NCBI GenBank assembly: GCA_964019695.1
Contig: OZ026514.1
Coordinates: 97,602,345-97,666,344, forward strand
Direction: 5' to 3'
Source: Loripinus fragilis
Lineage: Eukaryota > Mollusca > Bivalvia > Lucinida > Lucinidae
Length of the DNA stretch: 64,000 bases
This document shows, one piece after another, positions 1 through 11,290 of the stretch; position 1 is the stretch's first letter, and every line of letters begins with the position of its first letter. Position numbers and translations under genes: made by a program. The notes beneath the pieces were generated by a model. It did no database searches and was not told the origin of the DNA. It worked only from the letters and a program-made list of their open reading frames with translations.

Positions 1-2430
1 TTACTTGTGCAAAATCGCCACATTCCAAAAGGAAGTGACGTACGGTGAATGGTGCGTCGCAACCAACACATTGTGGCTGCTCTTCACCTTGTAGTAATTG
101 TGAATGAGTGACTCTTGTATGACCTAAGCGGAGTCAAGCTAAAACTACTTCTTCTCTTCTAATGTTTCTAACAACTGTTTGATATTCACTAATAGTTGGT
201 TTGATGTCAAGAAGTTTATTTCCAATGATTTTATTCCATGAAGTTTGCCATTCTTCCAAGATATATTTATTGATAGATGGCTTAAAATTGGAAAATGGAA
301 TTTTAAAAGAAGTTGGTTCTAATGAAAGCGATGTTTTTGCTTGCTTATCTACCATCTCATTCCCTTGGATTCCTATACGACTAGGAATCCAACAGAGAGC
401 AATTTCTTTATAAGCTAAAAGCTCATGACATTTTTCTAAAAGCTTCTAAATCTGTGGATTTTTTGAACTGGTATGGTTCATTGCTTTCAATACAGAAAGC
501 GAGTCAGAAAATATAATAAATTTATTGTTAGCATCACAAGTGCTAATGAAATCTAAAGCTAGATCAATTGCTTTGGCTTCAGCAGTGAAAATTGATGAAT
601 CGTCAGGTATACGTTGCATATTACTATGATTGTCTGATATAACAGCACAACCAACCTTTGAGTCTTCCTTTGACCCATCAGTATAAATTTGTTGGTAATT
701 CTTATAACGACTTTGTATTTTTCTGAAATCATCTTTTAATATGTGTGGATTTGATTCAGATTTTTTCCCGGAATGTAAATCAAAAAGTATTTCAGGTGGT
801 TTCATACACCAAGCTGGAATATTTGGTGTAAATGTTTTTTCAATATTTTGTGGTTTGATATTGGCAGATTCTAAGAGTGGTGAAATTCTGATGCCAAATG
901 ATTTAATAGCTTTAGGTTTTTGTTCATATAAATTAACATAATTTGGTGGGAATGTAACTTCATGAGCAGGATTTGATGGGTTAGCAGCAAGTCTTATAGC
1001 ATATTGCAAAGAGAGTTTCTCTCTTTGTGAGTAAAGTGATGGTTCATCTGCTTCCACATAGAGACTAGCAACAGGAGAAGTTCTAAAATCCCCTGCAGCT
1101 AATCTAAGTCCTTGGTTATGTATAGGATCAAGCATTTCAAGATATGATTTTCGTGCAGAGCCATATATAATACAGCCATAGTCTAATTTTGACCGGACTA
1201 GAGACCGATACAACTTGAGAAGTGTTGTTCGGTCTGCACCCCAAGAAGTATGGGAAAGCACTTTAAAAAGATTCAATGCTTTTTAAACATTTAGCTTTGA
1301 GATATTTAATATGGGGTATAAAACTGAGTTTTCTATCAAATAAAATGCCAAGGAATTTAGATTCCTCAACAACTGGAATGGGAAATCCATATAAATGTAA
1401 AACCGGATCATCATGTTGCTTGCGCAACTGACAGAAATGTACACACTGTGTTTTTGATTTGGAAAACTTAAAACCATTGCTTGTTGCCCAATTTTCAATC
1501 TTATTCAAATTTTGTTGCAGTTGGCGTTCAATCGTCGCCATGCTTTTTGAGCGATAACAGATACAGAAGTCATCAACATATAATGAGCAATCAGTAAGAT
1601 TACCTAAACATTTCACAATATCATTAATTTTAATGCTAAAAAGTGTTGTTGATAGAACCCCTCCTTGAGGTACACCTTGCTCCTGGTCGTAATAGTCAGA
1701 CAGAGAGGAGCCAACTCGGACTTGCATGGCGCGGTCTGCAAGGAAGTTTTCAATGAATGTAGGAAGTCTACCTCTTAATCCTAGTTTGTGGATATCTTTT
1801 AAAATGCCATATCTCCACGTGGTATCATAAGCTTTTTCAAAATCAAAAAACACAGCAACTACATGTTCCTTTTTAATAAAGGCATCACGTATGAAGGTTT
1901 CCAATCTAACTAAATTATCAGTTGTACTGCGGTCAGATCTGAAACCAGACTGAAACCGCGATATATATTTATTGGATTCTAAAAACCAAGTAAGTCTTTT
2001 ATTTATCATTCTTTCAAGTGTTTTACATAGACAACTTGTTAAAGCTATAGGTCTATAATTATTAGGTTCCGCAGGATCTTTCCCAGGTTTGGGAATTGGG
2101 ATTATGGTTGCTAAGGTCCAATCTTCTGGAAATTTACCAGTAGTCCAAATGTAATTAAATGTATTCAAAAGGGTTTCAAGAGAATTCTCTGGGAGATGTT
2201 TAAGCATTTGATAGTGGATCTCGTCAGGACCCGTGGCTGAGTCATGTGATAGTTGAATAGCTTCAACTAATTCATCTAAATTAAAATCTTTGTTATAAAT
2301 TTCATTATTTTGTGATTTAAAATTCAATTTAACTTTCTCTTGTTCAGTTTTAATCTTTCTGAAGGATTCAGAGTAATTAAATGATGATGAATTGTGACAA
2401 AAAGTTTCTCCTAAAGTGTCAGCAATGTCT
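1..2430 (-). mobile_element. I/Nimb-type LINE, copy 1 (5'-truncated, runs off the left edge)
   Basis: This is a non-LTR retrotransposon on the minus strand that matches copies 2-4 almost base for base. The window starts inside the C-terminal zinc-binding part of ORF2, so the 3' UTR and tail lie outside. Its 5' end breaks off at 2430, within ORF2 upstream of the reverse transcriptase. There it joins directly to the TTTG-rich 3' tail of copy 2. The endonuclease, ORF1 and 5' UTR are missing, as expected for incomplete target-primed reverse transcription. Confidence 0.93.
1..2430 (-). pseudogene. ORF2 remnant: reverse transcriptase, RNase H, C-terminal zinc motif
   Basis: This is the minus-strand remnant of the polyprotein that copies the LINE RNA into the chromosome. 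In order it shows the RT fingers and palm (FFDFEKAYDTTW near 1850, GVPQGG near 1670, YVDD near 1570), thumb and linker, then RNase H (YTDGS near 690, TAEAKAID near 570, SDSLSVLKA near 500). Damage visible against copy 4: one extra T in the T-run near 1280 shifts the frame between RT and linker, and CAG has become TAG at 444-446, inside the PQIQKL segment before the last RNase H motif. The start and endonuclease are absent. It cannot encode an active enzyme. Confidence 0.92.
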
Positions 2431-2755
2431 TTGTTTGTTTGTTTGTTTGGTTCTTAACGACGCATCAACCCTTGTGGGTCATTAGCGTCAGACGGTATTA
2501 GACTAAACTTGATGAAGATGGAAAAGGTAAAAATTTATAAGATAAAATAAAAGGAAGGATGATGTTGAGTTTGTATAAAGATAATTAGTTGCAATTCGAT
2601 GGTTGACAGGAGAGACCACGTACAATATCTGACAGTTTCAAAGAGCTATTCAGATAACTGAACATGCTCTATAACTGAACAGAATACAACATTAAAAAAA
2701 TCTGTATTATGGTCTGATACAAATGTAAAACAAAACATGATTTTAAAAATAGTAA

Positions 2756-5700
2756 TTAGATTTTGTTATAAAGATTTATTTGTCTTAAAAATGTCATGAT
2801 ACTATCAATATGTATATCTTGAAACAATTCTTTCATGTTATCAACATGGAAGCAATTATTTCTTACTTGTGCAAAATCGCCACATTCCAAAAGGAAGTGA
2901 CGTACAGTGAATGGTGCGTCGCAACCAACACATTGTAGCAACTCTTCACATTGTAGTAAGTATGAATGAGTGACTCTTGTATGACCTAAGCGGAGTCGAG
3001 CTAAAACTACTTCTTCTCTTCTAATGTTTCGAACAACTGATTGATATTCACCAATAGTTGGTTTGATGTCAAGAAGTTTATTTCCAATGCTGTTATTCCA
3101 TGAAGTTTGCCATTCTTCCAAGATATATTTATTGATAGATGGCTTAAAATTAGAAAATGGAATTTTAAAAGGAGTTGGTTCTAATGAAAGCGATGTTTTT
3201 GCTTGCTTATCTACCATCTCATTCCCTTGGATACCTATATGACTAGGAATCCAACAGAGAGCAATTTCTCTATAAGCTAAGTGCTCATGACATTTTTCTT
3301 AAAGTTTTTGAATCTGTGGATTCTTTGAACTGGTATGGTTCATTGCTTTCAATACAGAAAGCGAGTCAGAAAATATAATAAATTTATTGTTAGCATCACA
3401 AGTGCTAATGAAATCTAAAGCTAGATCAATTGCTTTGGCTTCAGCAGTGAAAATTGATGAATCGTCAGGTATACGTTGCATATTACTATGGTTGTCTGAT
3501 ATAACAGCACAACCAACCTTTGAGTCCTCCTTTGACCCATCAGTATAAATTTGTTGGTAATTCTTATAACGACTTTGCATTTTTCTGAAATCATCTTTTA
3601 ATATATGTGGATTTGATTCAGATTTTTTCTCGGAATGTAAATCAAAAAGTATTTCAGGTGGTTTCATACACCAAGCTGGAATATTTGGTGTAAAATGTTT
3701 TTCAATATTTTGTGGTTTGATATTGGCAGATTCTAAGAGTGGTGAAATTCTGATGCCAAATGGTTTAATAGCTTTAGGTTTTTGTTCATATAAATTAACA
3801 TAATTTGGTGGGAATGTAACTTCATGAGCAGGATTTGATGGGTTAGCAGCAAGTCTTATAGCATATTGCAAAGAGAGTTTCTCTCTTCGTGAGTATAGTG
3901 ATGGTTCATCTGCTTCCACATAGAGACTAGCAACAGGAGAAGTTCTAAAAGCCCCTACAGCTAATCTAAGTCCTTGGTTATGTATAGGATCAAGCATTTC
4001 AAGATATGATTTTCGTGCAGAGCCATATATAATACAGCCATAGTCTAATTTTGACCGGACTAGAGACCGATACAGCTTTAGAAGTGTAGTTCGGTCTGCA
4101 CCCCAAGAAGTGTGGGAAAGCACTTTTAAAAGATTCAATGCTTTTTAACATTTAGCTTTGAGATATTTAATATGAGGTATAAAACTGAGTTTTCTATCAA
4201 ATAAAATGCCAAGGAATTTAGATTCCTCAACAACTGGAATAGGTGATCCATATAAATGTAAAACCGGATCATCATGTTGCTTGCGCAACTGACAGAAATG
4301 TACACACTGTGTTTTTGATTTGGAAAACTTAAAGCCATTGCTTGTTGCCCAATTTTCAATCTTATTCAAATTTTGTTGTAGTTGACGTTCAATTGTCGCC
4401 ATGCTTTTTGAGCGATAACACATACAGAAGTCGTCAACGTATAATGAGCAATCAGTAAGATTACCTAAACATTTCACAATATCATTAATTTTGATACTAA
4501 AAAGTGTTGTAGATAGAACGCCCCCTTGAGGTACACTCTGCTCCTGGTCATAATAGTCAGATAGAGAGGAGCCAACTCGGACTTGCATGGTGCGGTCTGC
4601 AAGGAAGTTTTCAATGAATATAGGAAGTCTACCTCTTAATCCTAGTTTGTGGATATCTTTTAAAATGCCATATCTCCACGTGGTATCATAAGCTTTTTCC
4701 AAATAAAAAAACACAGCAACTACATGTTCCTTTTTAATAAAGGCATCACGTATGAAGGTTTCCAATCTAACTAAATTATCAGTTGTACTGCGGTCAGATC
4801 TGAAACCAGTCTGAAACCGCGATATATGATTATTGGATTCTAAAAACCAAGTAAGTCTTTTATTTATCATTCTTTCAAGTGTTTTACATAGACAACTTGT
4901 TAAAGCTATAGGTCTATAATTATTAGGTTCCGCAGGATCTTTCCCAGGTTTGGGAATTGGGATTATGGTTGCTAAGGTCCAATCTTCTGGAAATTTACCA
5001 GTAGTCCAAATGTAATTAAATATATTCAAAAGGGTTTCAAGAGAATTCTCTGGGAGATGTTTAAGCATTTGATAGTGGATCTCGTCAGGACCCGTGGCTG
5101 AGTCATGTGATAGTTGAATAGCTTCAACTAATTCATCTAAATTAAAATCTTTGTTATAAATTTCATTATTTTGTGATTTAAAATTCAATTTAACTTTCTC
5201 TTGTTCAGTTTTAATCTTTCTGAAGGATTCAGAGTAATTAAATGATGATGAATTGTGACAAAAAGTTTCTCCTAAAGTGTCAGCAATGTCTGTTTTTGAA
5301 GTTGCTTTGCTGTCAGTACCCACCATGTTTAGATGTGTGTAACTGGGGGATTTTTTTTCCAGAGATTTTTCTTATCATATCCCAAACCTTTTTAATAGGT
5401 GTTTTATGATTGATTTTCGAAACATAAGATCTCCATGACTTACGTTTCGAAAGTTTAATTGTTCTGCGGGCTTTAGCTCTAAATACTTTAACGTCATTCA
5501 AGTTGTTGGAATTTGGAGATTTTTTAAATTTAGATAGCGCTTGTTTACGTTGTTTAATTGCTTCTTTACAGTCGTCGTTGTACCATGGATTACTTTTAGT
5601 TGGATTTGTCGAGGTTTGAGGAATACATTCTTTAGATATTTCTATAAGAGAAGAAGTAAAGTCAGATATGGGATCAGAAGATTCTTTGAAGTTTTCTGGT

Positions 5701-6502
5701 ATTAATTCACCAGTGCATAGAGTATTAAATAGATCCCAGTTGGCTCTATTTAATTTCCACTTTAGATTGTGGTCCTCAGTGGAAAAAGTGTTCTGTTCAA
5801 TGATGATAGGAAAGTGATCACTATTATGTTGGTCTTTACACACAGACCAATTATAATCAAGAAAGAGTGATGGGTGACAGAAGGAAAGGTCAATAGAGGA
5901 AAGGACTTTGCACTTGTAGAAAGATAAGTGAATGATTTATCATTCATAATACATATATCATTTTTTGTTAAGAAATTTTCGATAAGCTCACCTCTGGAAT
6001 CATTGTTTTTACCACCCCAGAGGATATTGTGACCATTGAAGTCACCTAATATGATATAAGGAGAAGGAAGTTGTTGTAGTAAACTGTCCAGGTGTTGAGA
6101 ATTAAGAGAAAATGATGGGGGAATATATACAGAACATATGGTTATTTCTTTGTCAAGAGTGACAGATACTGCAGTTGCTTGTAGTTCTGTTTGTAAATCA
6201 ATCTTTCTTTGTGGGAAAGATGATTTTACAAACACCGAGGCACCACCAGAGGGCCTCAGACAATCAGTATGAACATAGTTATATATATTAAAACCTTTTA
6301 ATAAGATGTTATCATCTCGTTTAAGAAATGTCTCTTGAAAACAAAATACAGATGGATTATATTCGGAAATCAATAGAGATACTTCATTAAAATTAGGTTT
6401 CAAACCTCGACAATTCCATTGAATAATTTTATGTTTAAAATCCATACTTGAAAATAATATTAAAAGAGATACTAAAATAATGGTTAGATTGACACCTTCC
6501 AT
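2756..6502 (-). pseudogene. LINE ORF2 copy 2: endonuclease-RT-RNase H, broken
   Basis: The minus-strand ORF2 starts with MEGVNLTIIL and an internal MDFKHK. The APE endonuclease motifs are visible: QWNCRGLKPN, CFQETFL, LGDFNGHN and SDHFPI. RT and RNase H follow, then a C-x2-C-x8-H-x4-C type motif (CVGC...RHFLLEC). Lesions against copy 4: a one-base deletion near 5900 inside the endonuclease, loss of two bases in the T-run near 5352, TTA to TAA near 4146 in the RT-to-linker segment, and TTA to TAA near 3298 in RNase H. The catalytic YVDD (near 4430) is kept. The protein cannot be made whole. Confidence 0.92.
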
Positions 6503-6505
6503 TGT

Positions 6506-7831
6506 TTAAGTTGTTGGTAATCGTGAAAGTGTGCCTTTAGGGAGGTGATCACTGGAGGAAGAGTCTGTGAAAACCACAGAATCATCGTCCATGTCATCTT
6601 CCTCATCATCCTTTTTAAACACAGAAAATGGATTCTTCTGAGCTAGTATTGCTTTTTCAGCTTCTTCTTTATCTTTCTGTGCTTTTTCTTTGATATACTG
6701 TTGTCGTCTTTCATCTTTTTGTTGTTTTTTGAGTTTGTCTTTCGCTTCTTTTTTCTTCTTCTCTTCATCTTTCCTAATCATCTCCAGGGTTGCTGGCTTA
6801 AGGGTTTGCCCTGGACGAGATGGATTACCCTTTTCTTGGGGTTTTCCTTTAGAGGGTTCTTGTTGTTTTTCTTGTGTTTGTTGTTTTAAATATTCTGTAA
6901 AACTGTCGTCCGTCTGTGTGCTGTTGTTGTGAGTTTCTGTAGATTTGTTGCAAGTGCCTGGTTTCACAGCACTTGCATATGTCCTAGCTTAGTAAAATTG
7001 TTCGAATTGCTTACGAGCTTCTGGAAATGACAAGTTATTTTCACATTTTATTTTAAGAATTTTTCTCTCTTTCTCCCATTGCGGGCAATCTTTTGAGTTA
7101 GCAGAATGATCACCTGAGCAGTTGGCACACTTGGCAGGTCTTTGACACTGGCCAGATGCGCAATGTTCAGGCATACTGCAGTTGACGCATATCGCTTGTC
7201 TGCCACACTTATTTTCGTGGTGGCCAAACACTTGACATTTATAACATCTAAGTGGATTTGGGATATACACGTCAACTTTTGCCTGAATAAAGCCTATTTT
7301 GACATTAGCTGGTAACACTGGTGAGTCGAAAGTAAAAACAAAAGTGTTGGTTGGTTTGAGTGCTCCATCACGGTGTACATTAATTCTACGTACATCTGTA
7401 ACACCCTGTTCACCCATGAACTCAAGAATATGTTCGCAGCTCTGCTTGCTTAAGGCAGGGCAGCGAACAATACCCTTTGATGTGTTCAAGGATTTATGGG
7501 GTTTTACAGTACATTTCAATCCACAAAATGTTTTCATTTTCAGAAGATTTGCTTCATGGGGTTGTTTTGTACATTGTATAAGTAAGTCACCAGATCGTAA
7601 GTTTTTGATGCTCTTAGGCTCACCTGCTATACTCATGATTGCTTTTTCTATCAGAAAAGGAGAAAGAAGAGAAATATCCTTTCCCTCTACTTCTGAATGA
7701 ATGATTAGAAATCTAGGTACATAAGGTTTTTTTGGTACAGAAGACTTAGATTGAGATTGAGAAGCTGTTAATGATTCATCAGAATCTGTGTCTGTAATCG
7801 GTGCGTGGCGTTTTCTAGATTTTGTAGCCAT
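6506..7831 (-). pseudogene. LINE ORF1 copy 2: nucleic-acid-binding protein with one stop
   Basis: This is the minus-strand gag-like ORF1. The N-terminus is basic and Ser-rich, followed by the conserved PYVPRFLIIHS / SLLSPFLIEK block. Three zinc knuckles follow (CYKCQVFGHHENKC, then two more Cys/His groups) near 7080-7250. The C-terminal third is a charged Lys/Glu/Gln-rich stretch, probably coiled coil. A single in-frame stop follows EQFY at about 6987 (TAC TAA, where copy 4 has TAC ACT). The frame then continues open to the end, where TAA-ACA-ATG joins it to ORF2. ORF1 proteins of this type coat the element RNA; that role is family knowledge. Confidence 0.92.
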
Positions 7832-8402
7832 GTGTGTTTGGTTTTAAGATTCAGCCTCCATGCTCCCCACCCACCGTGGAGTCCAACAAGGGAGCACTTT
7901 GATGGAATGGGTTTCCGACCTCCAGTGCTAGGGTTACATAGAAGTTATACTTGCACAAATAAAATCTGCGCAATTGACCCGTTAAGCCACTGCCTTCCAG
8001 GAATATTTTATAAAAGAAAGAATATATAAGATAATGGACACGTGGTTGGCATCAGAACGATACTATAGATTGAAGATATAAGAAATGTTTTTTTTACATT
8101 TTCAGCTTCCTGGGGCTCAGCATGACAAGACCGATTAGAAACACCGGGCCGTGTTTCCCCTAGGGTCTACCCCGTCAAAGAGGCCAAAGAGACGTGTTGA
8201 GTCATACAGAATTTTATACGCCCATATTCTGCATGCTCTCAGTCTTCCAGGCCATCCCCTTCGAGTTAACGAGAAAGCCACCCACGGTGAACAAGTGGGA
8301 CTCTACTCTTTGCACTCCCGGACGGGGACAAGTATTACAGTCAATATCGTCCCCAAATGTGAAGTGTGCCCCAGAGACCACGGCAAGGTGGTAGAGTCAC
8401 TC
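7832..8402 (-). promoter_or_regulatory. LINE 5' UTR, copy 2 (presumed internal promoter)
   Basis: This region is shared with copies 3 and 4 upstream of ORF1, including the block CCACCGTGGAG near 7874. LINEs of this kind carry an internal promoter here; none is proven by the sequence. On the opposite strand it holds an open frame rich in Ser, Pro, Arg and Tyr (from about 8150). In copy 2 that frame is shifted relative to copies 3 and 4 by small indels. Confidence 0.6.
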
Positions 8403-8474
8403 CCGGGAAATATGAACCTGAGTATAGTAGATATGTAGCTTTTATGTAGGAACTAGGAGAGCCATTTCCATATT

Positions 8475-9755
8475 ACATTCCCTTGTTGGGCTCCACGGTG
8501 GATGAAGCGCTTATCTATTAAACCAAACATCATGCTGAATTCAATTCTACCATGGTTCCCCTTCTTCCCTTGGCCTAGGCTTGGGTTTATCCCCCAATCC
8601 TACATCATTTACTCCCCTTTCCCAAACACGTTCAAAAAACACGACAAAGGCCCAATTGAGATGAAGAGATAGATGACTCCACAGTTTTCAAGACTGCAGA
8701 TCATTCTAGATTCATAGTTATCAAATCAAATATTCAGGAAAAAACAATCACTTCACTATCACCCTTTGTGATAGAAAAACAAATAAAAGCCAGCATTGGA
8801 ACTCCAAAAACAGTTAAAAAGTTAAAGAACAAAACACACCTTATTAAGACCAGCAGAAAAATACAAAAAGATAATCTATTAAAATGACAACTTTCAACTT
8901 ACCAGTAACGGTTTCGGAACATCACACCTTAAATACATTAAAAGGGATCATTTGAGACAGAACTTTGAGGGATGAATCTGAACAAAATATTCCTGAATAC
9001 TTAAAAGATCAAGGTGTCATTGCAGTTAAGCGTTTAACCATTAAAAAGACCATAGAAATATTGAAACAAACACACTTCTTTTGACTTTCAAGATGATAAA
9101 CTTACCAGAACATCTCTGAATCTTTTACCATAAAATACCATTTGAAATTAATATTCCAAATCCAATGAAATGTTTCAACTGCCAGGAGTTTGGACACCAC
9201 GAAGACAATTGTTCTGCAAATATAGGCTCTGTCTGTGAAAATTGTGGAGCTAGCGAACATGCCCAACTTACATCAAGATGTAAAGGCCCACCAAAATGTG
9301 TCAACTGTGGTCTAGGCCATCTATCAATATGTAGTGAATGTGAGGTATGGAAAAGAGAAATGCTCAGAATTAAAGTAACCAAAACATTACCTACACAGAA
9401 GCAAAAGGGGAGCGCAGTGGCTCAGTGGTAGAGTGCTTGACTCGAGACCGAAGGGCCGCGGGTTCGAGCCTCACCGGCGTCACTGCGTTGTGGTCCTTGA
9501 GCAAGACACATTTATCCTAGCTTAGTACTGGTTCAACCCAGGAAGACTCGTCCCTGTTTAACTGAAAGATTGTTGATGGGACGTAAAGAATCAAATCAAA
9601 CAAAACAAAACAAAAAAAACTTTAAAAACAACCAGAGTTCTCGTTTTCTAAAATAGCGCAATCAGCACAAGTTAAAAAACCTGACACAAAATCCTTAGGA
9701 ACCCAATTTGATGAAAATGATTTTATAATAACATCCAGTTGAAAGGTAATCGAAC
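8475..9755 (+). pseudogene. Diverged LINE ORF1 of a related element, opposite strand, SINE-interrupted
   Basis: Plus-strand sequence begins with the reverse complement of the LINE 5' UTR block (CCACGGTGG near 8490). It then gives a badly decayed ORF1: RFIVIKSN...SLSPFVIEKQIKASIGTPK (about 8700-8815), LNTLKGII, QGVIAVKRLTIKK, IPNPMKCFNCQEFGHHEDNC (about 9155-9210) and two further knuckles (CENCGASEHAQ, CVNCGLGHLS). Several stops and frame changes separate these blocks. The knuckle part, about 9165-9410, is still open. A SINE splits it at 9407-9620, and a QVKKPDTKSLGTQF-like remnant continues to about 9740. It is an ancient relative of the LINE in copies 1-4. Confidence 0.85.
9407..9620 (+). 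mobile_element. tRNA-derived SINE (full-length copy)
   Basis: The 5' head carries an A-box-like TGGCTCAGTGGTAGAGTG and a B-box-like GGGTTCGAGCC at the spacing of a pol III promoter, so it derives from a tRNA. The body runs through CTTGAGCAAGACACA and GGTTCAACCCAGGAA. The 3' end is GTTGATGGGACGTAAAGAA followed by a CAAA-rich tail. It sits inside the diverged LINE ORF1. Two more copies are at 12590 and 27042. The 3' end resembles that of the LINE described here. Confidence 0.88.
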
Positions 9756-9759
9756 CAAG

Positions 9760-10125
9760 AAATAATATTAAAACCTTTCAAGGAGATGTTGGTTGGTTGG
9801 TTGGTTTTGTTGCTTTACGTCCCAAGTCAACAGCTATGGTCATTGCGGGACGGTCAGTTGACCTAACCACACTTTTTCCTGGGCAGGCTTGAATAAGCGG
9901 TTAACCAGTAATTTTTGCACATACTTTCGCTTGTAACTGACAACAACCCTTCTTGAATGAATCAGCGGAAGGGAGGAGAATGACCATAGAATGCCCAGGA
10001 AAAAGTGTGGTTAGGTCAACTGACCGTAATCATCTGGTTAAAGAAATGTCTCTTTGAAAACAAAATACAGATGGATTATGTTCAGAAATCAATAATGCTG
10101 CTTCATTATAACTAGGTGTTTAAAA
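9760..10125 (-). pseudogene. LINE ORF2 endonuclease fragment, interrupted
   Basis: Minus-strand sequence matches the start of LINE ORF2 in copies 3 and 4 (the segment around 39020-39140), coding the first endonuclease motifs. It is split by the insert at 9791-10028: the left part ends in GAGATGTT and the right resumes with ATCATCTGG. These are adjacent in the uninterrupted copies. Base changes and small indels make it non-functional. Confidence 0.8.
9791..10028. mobile_element. 238-bp insert with perfect 35-bp inverted repeats
   Basis: The insertion is cleanly defined by the uninterrupted LINE sequence on both sides. It starts with GGTT repeats and TTTACGTCCCA-type sequence, the reverse complement of the SINE/LINE-like 3' tail. 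It therefore looks like a short minus-strand retroposon. Bases 9851-9885 and 9992-10026 are exact reverse complements, 35 of 35, separated by 106 bp. I do not recognise the family. Confidence 0.75.
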
Positions 10126-11280
10126 ATGTTTACAAAGCAGAAGATATGATGAACAGAGCTAAATGCAGTCGATTTTTGTTTTGGTGAAAAGGTTGGATGC
10201 GTCTATGGTATTTGAAAGTTTGACGCTTAAGACCTCCAGCATAAGAAAATAGATATTTAAATGTTTTAGTGACATTTTCAGTGCGGTAAATGTTGAATCA
10301 GGTATGATATGCTAGAAAAACTAGCACACATTTATTTCATTGCATTAACAATTAGTGGGTCCTCCAGCTGATGTTTGTACATGGATAGACCTCATGTTCA
10401 TCAACTTCCTCGGGACTCAGCTAATAATAACCACTAGGCTCGTAGTCAGCGGTGCTTACGACTGTGATAGTCTGCATTATAGGTTACATATGTAACAGAA
10501 GTCGTTTTTGGCTATTCATCACCTTGACAGGAACACTTCTCAGGATCCCGTAAGAATCTTTGTATTGATCAAATAGCTTTTCAGCTAAGTGATATGCAAC
10601 ATCACCATAGTTGGCAACACTTACTATTTTTTGTGTACTTCCTAGAATGAAAATTGTAAACGTTCATGTAGCAGTTATTTTAACATCCTCTTGTAATGAC
10701 TCCAAGAGATTCCATATAGATACCTACTCGTAATGTCAAATGGACGAAAATCCATGCTCAAATAAGTCAAATCAGAAGTCGATTATGGGTATAAATAATG
10801 AGCTCGTAGTTATTTATAATACGTAATATAGAAACCGTTGCAGACTAGACTGGTCATTTATTTGCTGCTTTTCCCTCGAAAACGTTGGTTATGACGTTTA
10901 GACTTCGTTATGACATTCGGAACTTTACAGCGGCGCCGCTTTGTTCGAGTAATTCAGGGTAAAATGGCTAATTTTAGGGTTCAACAGCGGTTTCAGTATA
11001 AAATCGGGTAAAATAAGCAAGAATAATGATCGCACATGTTTATTTAATAAATCGGGTAAAATAAGCAAGAATAATCAGTGATAATTTTTCATTTTGAAGG
11101 AATGGGTTTTTCAAGTGCACATGATTTGAAACAATGGGATTTTTTGGATAACAATGAGATTTTTTCAGAATTTGCACAATTTATTCGTCATAAAACAACT
11201 GGTTGTGAAAAGGCCTTCTCTGACTAGATGTGCACAAACATGAGGGTGAGAATGACCCTTAAGATGACATTGCCTACGAG
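10126..11280. other. Stretch without a recognised gene
   Basis: I see no convincing coding frame. Two features stand out: a direct repeat of about 27 bp beginning AATCGGGTAAAATAAGC at about 11003 and 11049, and a diverged copy (about 10325-10420) of sequence found again at about 12250-12350 (CACATTTATTTCATT / CACATGTTTGTTTCATT). The rest looks like old, decayed repeat. Confidence 0.5.
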
Positions 11281-11290
11281 CAAGTGATTC

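Larger units (their letters stand above)
2431..8402 (-). mobile_element. I/Nimb-type LINE, copy 2 (near full length, inactivated)
   Basis: About 6 kb on the minus strand: TTTG-type tail (2431-2449), 3' UTR (to 2755), ORF2 (2756-6502), ORF1 (6506-7831) and 5' UTR (7832 to about 8402). The 5' end is set where similarity to copies 3 and 4 stops, so it is approximate. This copy is visibly older than copies 3 and 4: its ORF1 protein differs at many positions. It abuts copy 1 on the left and the 5' region of an oppositely oriented relative on the right. Confidence 0.93.

Noticed and set aside
9407..9480. tRNA gene at the SINE heads (also 12590 and 27170)
   Set aside because: A and B boxes are present, but each continues into a shared SINE body and tail, and the same sequence recurs as a dispersed element.
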